From assembly GCA_003354225.1 (NCBI GenBank), contig PIVH01000444.1:1-5779 (forward strand): DNA of 5,779 bases, in the 5' to 3' direction. Under the pieces are notes generated by a model. The model worked only from the letters and a program-made list of their open reading frames with translations, was not told the DNA's origin and did no database searches. The stretch comes from Globobulimina sp. Its lineage: Eukaryota; Foraminifera; Rotaliida. Each line of letters starts with the position of its first letter. Position 1 is the first letter of the stretch. Below are positions 1-5,726 of the stretch, piece by piece. The position numbers were made by a program, and so were the translations under genes.

Positions 1-495
1 TTTTTCTGCACTTTCACCATTCCAAAACATCAAATATTTGCCACCATATAATGGATCATTTAATTTTGTCGGCGTGAATGAGGATGGATTCCGTACAATG
101 AATTGTAAGCCATATTTTTCTTTTAATTGTAGCTCGCTTAATACTTTTGGTCGTAACAAACCGGCCAAATAGGAAGCTCTCGAAAATACAAAACCGTCAA
201 ATATTTCTTCACTTATTGCTGCGCCACCAATCACATCCCGTCTCTCTAAAACTAATACATCTAATCCTGCTTTTGATAAATAGGCTGCTGCGGTTAAGCC
301 ATTGTGTCCAGCACCAATTATAATTACATCACGTTTTTTGTTTATCGATGTTTCTGGAATGGAGAATTTATTTGGTGAAGGATCATAACGTAGTTCGCGT
401 GTTAATGAATTTGAAAAGTGGAATGATGATAAGTGGGATGGTTGGTAGATTGTTGACAATGCTCGTCTACATTCTCTACAACATTTCGAAAGCAT
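1..495 (-). CDS. PYROXD2: PYROXD2-like mitochondrial FAD-dependent oxidoreductase, N-terminal part (partial)
   Basis: Translating the minus strand gives 165 residues from an ATG at 495-493 to the window edge, with no stop, so the gene continues off the left side. Residues 56-66 are a Rossmann dinucleotide-binding motif ([11 protein letters not shown]). It is followed by [11 protein letters not shown], an acidic strand end at E84 (LVLERR) for the ADP ribose, and VIGGAA at 88-93. The stretch [13 protein letters not shown] and the later RNPSSFTP also match my memory of the PYROXD2 / phytoene-desaturase-like family. Residues 1-45 are rich in Arg and Ser with only a few acidic residues, as expected for a mitochondrial presequence, and animal PYROXD2 is mitochondrial. 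The start is the first ATG after an in-frame TGA at 564-562. No intron is needed in the visible part. The substrate is unknown. Family assignment is strong; targeting is inferred. Confidence 0.9.
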   Translation of the reverse strand, partial: MLSKCCRECRRALSTIYQPSHLSSFHFSNSLTRELRYDPSPNKFSIPETSINKKRDVIIIGAGHNGLTAAAYLSKAGLDVLVLERRDVIGGAAISEEIFDGFVFSRASYLAGLLRPKVLSELQLKEKYGLQFIVRNPSSFTPTKLNDPLYGGKYLMFWNGESAEK

Positions 496-566
496 TTTTT
501 GAACCTTTCGAAAACGCAACAAAACGTTTTTTATCTTGCTTAACCTTACAAAAACTAAATGTCACT
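496..566. promoter_or_regulatory. compact divergent promoter region
   Basis: Only 71 bp separate the minus-strand ATG (495) from the plus-strand ATG (567), so both 5' leaders and any core promoter must be very short or overlap the neighbouring coding sequence. The gap contains perfect palindromes TTTCGAAA at 506-513 and AAAACGTTTT at 521-530. A second TTTCGAAA lies 22 bp away at 484-491, just inside the oxidoreductase coding region. No clear TATA box is visible. The divergent layout is seen directly; the regulatory role is inferred. Confidence 0.5.
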
Positions 567-1476
567 ATGTCAGCTGAATTTAAGTCGGGAAAAGTAGAAT
601 TCTTTTTATCATGTGCTGACTTAACCGATCCCGCATTTGTTTGTGTATTTTTAAAAGATACAACACAAAAATGGATTGAATTGGGTCGAACTGAAGTATC
701 ATACCATCAAAACGCTAAATATACCAAACAATTTATCACTGATTACAAACCTGAAGAAGAACAACAATTCAGATTTGATGTTTCCAAATCCAATGGAAAC
801 AATACATTGTCAACGAAAGACATTATTGGTAACGTTTCATTCAAGTTACATGAAGCCGTTAACGCAAAATGTGTGTTATATACCTTTTATACCTATTCGC
901 AAATCCGCAAAGCACAAAACAAAACCCATGACAGCTCAAATGATGACCCGTACACTGACCAAAGGTCGCAAGGTAGTAAAGAATCGTCAGTCAAAACGAT
1001 ATACGCGGCTTAATATACGGTTAGAGCCTTTGAACAAAGATTTTAATTTGGCAGAATATCGTTTCTGTGCGCAAGGGCTACCAAAACAAGGCACCTTTGT
1101 CAAAGCAAACCCAATATTAGAAGTTCACAGATTAGGTTCCGATGGTCACTTCTTTAAAGTATTTGAAACCTCTGTCGTCAAAAAGAGTTTGTCACCAATG
1201 TGGCCCGAATTTACTTTGACGGGCTCCAGATTATGCAATGGAGATCAAAATAGACCGTTACAGCTTAAAATCTTTCATGTGGTGGACAATGCGCAAAGGA
1301 AATATATTGCCAAATGTCAACATTTATATGATGAAAATAAATCATACACTTTAAAAGACGTAAAAGGAAAACATGCTGGCACTCTTACATTGAAAATACG
1401 CGAGCTCTCAAAGCAGCAAACTGAGGAAAAAACGGCAGCTGAAATTGAGAAACATGGATTTATTGGCAATTATTGA
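567..1476 (+). CDS. copine-like protein with two C2 domains and no vWA domain
   Basis: Two reading frames carry consecutive copine C2 domains. From ATG 567 (MSAEFKSGKVEFFLSCADL) the first frame encodes C2A, with the copine signature WIELGRTEV, then FITDY and a closing IIGNVSFKLHEAV. The second frame, from about 935, encodes C2B: AQGLPKQGTFVKANP, VVKKSLSPMWPEF, then LCNGDQNRPLQL. If 871-934 is removed as an intron the product is 281 residues. Copines are calcium-dependent membrane binders with C2A, C2B and a C-terminal vWA domain. Here the protein stops shortly after C2B, where the vWA domain would begin, and no vWA-like sequence follows. Some calcium-ligand aspartates are missing: C2B has KANP where KSDP is usual, and its DxD loop is degraded. 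It may be a natural C2-C2 paralogue, a truncated copy or a decaying gene. An open frame also extends upstream to 348, but that part is antisense to the oxidoreductase gene and ATG 567 fits the domain start. Confidence 0.8.
871..934 (+). other. probable 64-nt intron in the C2-C2 gene
   Basis: The C2A and C2B frames differ by one base and neither alone encodes both domains. Removing GT-AG 871-934 (gtgtgttata ... catgacag) joins NAK to SQMMTRTLTKG in frame. The linker length and register then look like the end of a copine C2A domain. A second pair, 873-912 (40 nt), also restores frame but leaves about eight extra linker residues. A simple 1-nt frameshift, real or from sequencing, is the other explanation. 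The frame change is certain; the exact boundaries are inferred. Confidence 0.5.
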
Positions 1477-1508
1477 CAGCCATATGTGAATTATTGACAG
1501 CCATATGT
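1468..1508. repeat. 21-bp tandem duplication over the stop codon
   Basis: The 20-mer AATTATTGACAGCCATATGT occurs at 1468-1487 and again at 1489-1508, so the period is 21 bp with one variable base. The first copy contains the TGA stop (1474-1476) of the C2-C2 gene. Because 21 bp is seven codons, the second copy places another in-frame TGA at 1495-1497. It looks like a recent slippage duplication. Confidence 0.95.
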
Positions 1509-1554
1509 TATTTATGTATGATTATATTTATAACAAAACAAATGTTTTATTTGA

Positions 1555-1936
1555 AGGAGTGAGCAAGAAACGAATGTGGATGAATTTATTAACAATTCGG
1601 GTTCAGTGGATTTGCTACGTGCGGCTAAGAACAAAGCATTAGAAACAGAGAGGGAATTAATGCAACAAATTATGAATATTTCAGAGATTAATCATTAGTC
1701 CCTTAGAAAAAAATACATTTTTAAACAACATCATTTTGATTGAGAATTTGTTCAATTTGTTGTACACAAAAGAGCTGAAACAAAAACAAGAAGCAGCGAG
1801 GACGAAATACGAAACAAATATCCAAAAATATGAAGCTCGATCAAAACCAGAATGTAATATTAGTTCCTTTGTAGAATTAATGTTCGCTGGCACCAATTTG
1901 CACATATCTTCGTTTAAAAAACATATCTTCGTTTAA
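1555..1936 (+). pseudogene. frame-broken 5' part of the RelA/SpoT-like + SAM gene
   Basis: Two overlapping open stretches look coding but lie in different frames and lack a clear start. The first (1555-1698) follows an in-frame TGA at 1552-1554, has no ATG until MQQIMNIS near its end, and reads VDEFINNSGSVDLLRAAKNK then ALETERELMQQ. The second (open 1676-1936) reads LIENLFNLLYTKELKQKQEA, then ARTKYETNIQKYEARSKPEC and FVELMFAGTNLHISSF. Both are helical and charged, unlike the AT-rich non-coding DNA nearby. They end where the third frame, carrying the RelA/SpoT-like domain, begins. The simplest reading is the N-terminal helical region of that protein disrupted by indels. Short introns or assembly errors are alternatives; I found no convincing GT-AG set that joins all three pieces. 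Confidence 0.5.
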
Positions 1937-1939
1937 AAG
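1902..1939. repeat. 19-bp tandem duplication at a frame break
   Basis: ACATATCTTCGTTTAAAA is present at 1902-1919 and again at 1921-1938, giving two 19-bp units that differ only in the last base (A or G). Nineteen is not a multiple of three, so the duplication shifts the frame. It creates the TAA at 1934-1936 that ends the upstream open stretch. Confidence 0.95.
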
Positions 1940-3012
1940 AGAGCTCAGGAGCACGGGGCAAGAATATCGAACGTGCCTTTTATAAATCCTTCTATGTCTA
2001 TGCAGTGACGTATGGCAATGATGGATTTAAGCAAATGACGGACGTGTTGCGATGTAGTTTGGTGTTTGATAATTTTGACGATTTGTATCAATGTTTTGCA
2101 TTAATTGAGCAGTTAGCGGCAGAAACTATTAATGGCAATGTTGGCCATGGAATATTGCGATGTAAGGATAGATTTAATCCAATGACGGTACCGTTTGGTT
2201 ATAGAGATATGTTGATTAATATTTATTGTCCAGGCTCCAAAGTAGTGACAGAGATACAGCTACATCACGAATTATTTTATGCGCGCAAGAAAATATCGCA
2301 TATCATGTATAAAAAAGCGAGGCTGTTTGAAGAAGGCGATGAAAATATGGCATATAAATATGCCGACCAACATATCAGGAAAGTGATTGGTGACAAGATA
2401 TATGAGGAAGATGCTGGAATATATGACGAGGACGAAAGTGATGAAGAGGTGGATGAAAAAAATATTTTTCAACAACATGAATGCGAAATGAATGCAGAAC
2501 AATTATTTGAAAAATGGAAGTTGACAAAATATACAAACTCGTTTATCTGTGAGGAAGGTTACGATGATCCTAATTTGTGGAAAGATATTAGTTTGGATGA
2601 GTTGAGAAATGATTATGGTTTCAAAGGAGGCCATGCTAAGAAGTTTATAGCGTACGTCGAGGGATTGGAGACACAAAGAGATGAATTTGAGGAGATTAAG
2701 AAGCAACGAGCAAAGATTAAAAAGATTAAACAAAAGGATTTATTGGATGACAACGATGGAGATGTAAGGGATGGGAATGATGGAAATGGTGAATTGAAAC
2801 AGTTGGAAGAAAGTAATGAATTTAAAGTATGGTTTTGTACAAATATCAATTTGAAAGAGTTGAGTGATAAATATTATTCTGTTTTGGTGGAGAATGGTTT
2901 TGATAGTTTCAATACAATCAAAGATATCACACACGATGATCTCAAGGAAATAGGTATTGCTAAACTTGGACATAGAAAGATTATCATTAGAGAAGCACAA
3001 CAAATACAATGA
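1918..3012 (+). CDS. RelA/SpoT-like nucleotidyltransferase-fold domain with two SAM domains (5' incomplete)
   Basis: This frame is open from 1918 and stops at 3010-3012. About 1960-2330 resembles the RelA/SpoT synthetase fold: FKQMTDVLRCSLVFDNFDDL (like DLxGxRI...D..Y), KDRFNP, GYRDMLINIY (in place of GYxSLH), TEIQLHHELF (like EVQIRT) and SHIMYKKAR (like AHWxYK). An acidic stretch (2407-2457) follows. SAM 1 covers about 2488-2670 (EQLFEKWKLTKYTNSF ... GGHAKKFIAYVEGLE). A lysine/aspartate-rich, probably coiled linker covers 2671-2814. SAM 2 covers about 2821-3009 (LSDKYYSVLVENGFDSF ... LGHRKIIIREAQ). SAM domains usually mediate oligomerisation. Whether the first domain makes (p)ppGpp or is catalytically dead cannot be told; the YxSLH motif has changed. 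The first in-frame ATG (2035) is inside the conserved domain, so translation should begin upstream, in the frame-broken region. This may be a gene with unresolved exons or a pseudogene. Confidence 0.75.
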   Translation, partial: KTYLRLKESSGARGKNIERAFYKSFYVYAVTYGNDGFKQMTDVLRCSLVFDNFDDLYQCFALIEQLAAETINGNVGHGILRCKDRFNPMTVPFGYRDMLINIYCPGSKVVTEIQLHHELFYARKKISHIMYKKARLFEEGDENMAYKYADQHIRKVIGDKIYEEDAGIYDEDESDEEVDEKNIFQQHECEMNAEQLFEKWKLTKYTNSFICEEGYDDPNLWKDISLDELRNDYGFKGGHAKKFIAYVEGLETQRDEFEEIKKQRAKIKKIKQKDLLDDNDGDVRDGNDGNGELKQLEESNEFKVWFCTNINLKELSDKYYSVLVENGFDSFNTIKDITHDDLKEIGIAKLGHRKIIIREAQQIQ

Positions 3013-3210
3013 TTGTTTTTATATTTACGTCATGCACTGTATATCGATCGCATGCCTTATAAATATAATCATAGTTCTTGTTTCTATTAATTCGAAAGGC
3101 AGCTTTTCTTTTGTTTTTATGTAACTTTTTAAAATTCAAAATCATTGGGTCATCACAATCTACTCATATTAAAGTCATTACTCTTTCCTCTTTACTTATA
3201 AGTTACTTAG

Positions 3211-3312
3211 TTTGGAGGGATTAGTTTTTAGATTTATCCTCGCACACAATACAGGGAGATGGTGATAACAATACATAGGATCTAAAATGTGCTAAAAAGT
3301 AATCCCTCTAAA
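3211..3312. repeat. imperfect inverted repeat, 20-bp arms
   Basis: The arms at 3211-3230 (TTTGGAGGGATTAGTTTTTA) and 3293-3312 are reverse complements at 18 of 20 positions, with a 62-bp spacer. Some pairing continues inward: TTTTTAGA near 3225 against TCTAAAA near 3281. It could be a remnant of a small MITE-like element or a 3'-UTR hairpin. I see no clear target-site duplication. Confidence 0.7.
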
Positions 3313-3400
3313 TTAAACCACGGGAAAGTATTAAATTCTCCAAAAAAATTAAATTAAATTACAACAAACAGAATCATAGTAACATTCAAATCCAATGGTA

Positions 3401-3447
3401 TATGTACATTGTACATTAAAAACAAAACTATAGCAAATATATGTACA
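3401..3447 (-). promoter_or_regulatory. two PUF-type UGUACAUA motifs in a 3' UTR
   Basis: Read on the minus strand, positions 3408-3401 and 3447-3440 are both TGTACATA, an exact match to the UGUANAUA element bound by Pumilio/PUF proteins. They lie about 107-154 nt past the stop codon of the small zinc-finger gene, where a 3' UTR is expected. Motif identity is seen directly. Function is inferred, and AT-rich DNA gives such 8-mers by chance. Confidence 0.3.
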
Positions 3448-3554
3448 TGTACAGAAACATTCAAATAAGTATACTGTACAATGCCAGCAAATAATGGATA
3501 ATGGATATGAGATATCGATTTTTGCATTCTATACATAATTAAAAGTTCCAATAT

Positions 3555-3770
3555 TCACATTAAGACACAGCATGAATCTTCAACAACGTATATTTTTCCT
3601 GTTCCATTGCATTTTGAACAGTCTCCACAACAACCTCTACCATCACCGCCGCATGAGTCACATACGTACACTGTCCCTGCCGCCTCCGCCTTTGCTTTGT
3701 TGTCGCGATCATGTTTGGCTTTTGCGTTTGCCGTGACCCTTGCTCCTACAACAACTGCAAGATGGGCCAT
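3555..3770 (-). CDS. 71-aa zinc-finger protein with C-terminal CaaX (CVLM) box
   Basis: The ATG at 3770-3768 opens a 71-residue protein ending at a TGA at 3557-3555. Residues 1-34 form an Ala- and charge-rich segment (MAHLAVVVGARV..., with AKAKHDRDNKAKAEAAG) likely to be helical. Residues 37-62 are a compact cysteine module with two CxxCxGxG units (CDSCGGDG and CSKCNGTG) separated by RGCCGD. This resembles half of a DnaJ-type zinc finger, so zinc binding and thiol or chaperone chemistry are plausible. The last residues, SCCVLM, form a CaaX box: C-V-L-M with Met last favours farnesylation, and the preceding Cys could be palmitoylated. The product would then be a membrane-tethered zinc-finger miniprotein. 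The coding region is clearly more GC-rich than its surroundings, which supports it being real. I do not recognise a named family. The 88-bp gap to the sulfotransferase gene upstream holds only an A-rich leader. Confidence 0.75.
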   Translation of the reverse strand: MAHLAVVVGARVTANAKAKHDRDNKAKAEAAGTVYVCDSCGGDGRGCCGDCSKCNGTGKIYVVEDSCCVLM

Positions 3771-3858
3771 GTTTTTTTTTTCAGTTTTGCGAGTTTACAG
3801 TGATGAAATTTTAGTTGGAAATGATACTGTCAAATTCCGTTGACGTTAACCCTTTTTG

Positions 3859-5271
3859 TTACGGAAAAATCTGCCCAAGGTCTTGATCGATAACCCAAGG
3901 CAACCATTTCCCCAAAAGTAATTGAGGTTTGTCATGCAAGAGTTGTATCAGTGACATATAGCAAGGTCGATAGTAATTTCTTATCACATTTTGTGTATTT
4001 TTCATTGATATACCAATTGATCGGGAATTATTTTTACCTCCATGATACATTGTCCATTTTGCATTTTTTTTATAATCTTTAACACATTCGCTTGTTATCC
4101 AACATCTCATTATATTCATTGATTCAGCAACGTTATTCCATAAAAAATCAAATTGAATCATCCTAAATTGATCCAGTTTAAATTCATTCTCATTCTCATG
4201 GTATTCTTCAATTGCAAATAACCAAATCAATATATTTGGAAATTGGAATGGTACCCAAACAAAAGCATCAGATCGAAGATGGTACTCAACATTTTTAGGT
4301 GTCACATATTTCAAATAAAAATAAGTTGCAATTAATAATTTATAATTACTTTCCATCAAATCATATCTTTCCAATCTGTCAATATTATTATTATCATATA
4401 AATTAAACCATTTCCTATTTATATCCAAACAAATATCGTTCAATGCATTGATTGAATTGGAATAAGATCTGTATACATCCAATAATAAACCATCATTGCT
4501 ACATATATCTTTATTAAAATGCCAACAATAACTCCAACATTGACTATAGGGCTCGCGTATAATTAGCAAAAGCTTTGTATGCTGAGACAATTGGTTTGCC
4601 ATTGTAATGGCAGCAAATGGATGTCTTGAATAATTTGGTGATTTCTCAATCAGATAACAAGTGTTTCTGTTTCCTTTCGCCGGATAGGAACAATTTATTT
4701 CATTTATTTTCCGATTGACATTGTGTTCAAACCATTCAATGTCCCAAAACATTTCAAATCCTTTTTTAGTGCATTCAATTTGAGCTTCATTGACGATTAT
4801 AAATGGTATAAAATCATATAAATGTGATTTATGTGATTTATAATCATGAATCCATGCAATATAATTTGATTCATTCCATATTGTTTTCTTTGGCAGACAC
4901 AAGTATTTATTGACTCCGTTAAAGAAATATCGTTCATACCCATTGGATAAGAAATCAGTCCATGTATTTTCTAGTGTGTCTATAAATGTTCTACTTCCAA
5001 CTTTTGGTGGACCAATCAACACAAAAGATGGGATAACATGGTTATATTTGTTAGGTTTTATGTTATAATATTTATTGAATATTGTTTTATTGAAAATATC
5101 AATGTATGGTATGATTATATTTATAGAGGATTTATATTCGTTGAATGTTACAACATTAACATATTCAGGATCAAACAGTCTATCTCCATAATAAGTGAGC
5201 ATCAGCATCCAAACAGCAACCAATACCACGATGATTATTGATTTGCAAAAGGAGTTTAAAGTAGTTGCCAT
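3859..5271 (-). CDS. type II membrane PAPS-dependent sulfotransferase (heparan-sulfate-type)
   Basis: The ATG at 5271-5269 is the first in frame after a TAA upstream, giving 470 residues; the frame is open about 19 codons further but without an ATG. Residues 11-28 (SIIIVVLVAVWMLMLTYYG) are a single signal-anchor, so the catalytic part faces the Golgi lumen. Sequons NKT (61), NES (133), NCS (193) and NYS (213) agree with that. The 5'-phosphosulfate loop is VLIGPPKVGSRTF with K90. EKSPNY follows at 209. The 3'-phosphate motif is LLLIIREPYSQCWSY, with R239 and S247 at the usual eight-residue spacing. The C-terminal YYRPCYMSLIQLL resembles the closing motif of HS3ST/NDST enzymes. KxGSR and EKSP place it nearest the heparan sulfate 3-O/N-sulfotransferase group, but the acceptor is unknown. 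All key residues are present and no intron is needed. Confidence 0.9.
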   Translation of the reverse strand: MATTLNSFCKSIIIVVLVAVWMLMLTYYGDRLFDPEYVNVVTFNEYKSSINIIIPYIDIFNKTIFNKYYNIKPNKYNHVIPSFVLIGPPKVGSRTFIDTLENTWTDFLSNGYERYFFNGVNKYLCLPKKTIWNESNYIAWIHDYKSHKSHLYDFIPFIIVNEAQIECTKKGFEMFWDIEWFEHNVNRKINEINCSYPAKGNRNTCYLIEKSPNYSRHPFAAITMANQLSQHTKLLLIIREPYSQCWSYCWHFNKDICSNDGLLLDVYRSYSNSINALNDICLDINRKWFNLYDNNNIDRLERYDLMESNYKLLIATYFYLKYVTPKNVEYHLRSDAFVWVPFQFPNILIWLFAIEEYHENENEFKLDQFRMIQFDFLWNNVAESMNIMRCWITSECVKDYKKNAKWTMYHGGKNNSRSIGISMKNTQNVIRNYYRPCYMSLIQLLHDKPQLLLGKWLPWVIDQDLGQIFP

Positions 5272-5297
5272 CCGACTGGAGCTGAACGATGAGTTTT

Positions 5298-5399
5298 TTA
5301 GTACATTTTTTTTGCAAACCCAATGCAAACTGTATTGAGAAGAACACGTCCACTGCGATTAGAGACAAACAAGCGATACATTTTGCAAACAATTTGCAT
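5298..5399 (-). other. possible upstream ORF (33 codons) in the sulfotransferase leader
   Basis: On the minus strand an ATG at 5399-5397, and a second in frame at 5381-5379, open a short frame that ends with TAA at 5300-5298, 26 bp before the sulfotransferase ATG. The peptide (MQIVCKMYRLFVSN...) matches nothing I know. If the transcript starts upstream of 5399, this uORF could reduce translation of the main frame. The transcription start is unknown. Confidence 0.25.
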
Positions 5400-5698
5400 T
5401 AGTTTGTTATGCGCATTCGCACAAATTTATGATATTAATATATTACTAGTATAAATGTAAAAAAAAACGAACAAAAATATATTTTTTGTTATTTTAATAT
5501 TGAGAATATGATATTCTTCCCTTATTTTTTAGGTTTTAAGTTTATGTTTTTATGTTTTTTTTTTGGTTTACAATTAAAACCTCTAAACATAGAAACTCAA
5601 CAAAAAAAAACAGAAACCCAAAACCTAGAAAACAAAAAAGAACGCAGAACAAGAAAAAAACTTAGCGATTACACATTCAATTGAATTCATGCAAATTC
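5400..5698. other. intergenic DNA with T-rich/A-rich hairpin
   Basis: No coding signal is visible. TA-rich DNA near 5429-5456 could carry the sulfotransferase promoter. From about 5521 the plus strand is T-rich and from about 5571 A-rich. The arms 5531-5551 and 5606-5626 are reverse complements at 18 of 21 positions. Confidence 0.5.
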
Positions 5699-5726
5699 AT
5701 GGCAAATTCATGGCAGATTTATGTCA
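5684..5726. repeat. short array of an 11-bp unit
   Basis: Four consecutive units are visible: AATTCATGCA (5684-5693), AATTCATGGCA (5694-5704), AATTCATGGCA (5705-5715) and the diverged GATTTATGTCA (5716-5726). It is a small slippage-type minisatellite. It overlaps the possible start of the right-edge frame. Confidence 0.85.

Larger units (their letters stand above)
3013..3554. other. non-coding region between convergent genes
   Basis: This 542-bp AT-rich stretch lies between the ends of two convergent genes and should hold both 3' UTRs. I see no convincing coding sequence on either strand. It contains an inverted repeat (3211-3312) and a cluster of TGTACA motifs (about 3403-3480). The 11-mer AACATTCAAAT occurs twice, at 3381-3391 and 3456-3466. 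Confidence 0.7.

Noticed and set aside
348-566. Plus-strand open frame upstream of the C2 gene's ATG
   Set aside because: It is in phase with C2A but mostly antisense to the oxidoreductase coding sequence; the C2A domain starts at ATG 567.
676-934. Plus-strand frame overlapping C2A in a second phase
   Set aside because: It only becomes C2B-like after about 935; before that it is an out-of-frame reading of C2A.
2740-3009. Minus-strand open frames under the SAM domains
   Set aside because: They are antisense shadows with low-complexity F/I/S-rich translations and no domain signal.
3354-3551. 65-residue minus-strand open frame in the intergenic region
   Set aside because: It has biased hydrophobic composition, no recognisable domain and overlaps TGTACA repeats; judged chance.
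3607-3843. 78-residue plus-strand open frame
   Set aside because: It is antisense to the zinc-finger gene, starts without an ATG and owes its openness to that gene's composition.
5038-5241. 67-residue plus-strand open frame
   Set aside because: It is antisense to the sulfotransferase N-terminal region with no plausible domain.
5272-5328. N-terminal extension of the sulfotransferase by 19 codons
   Set aside because: It would need a TTG start; in a eukaryote the ATG at 5271 just before the signal-anchor is the natural start.
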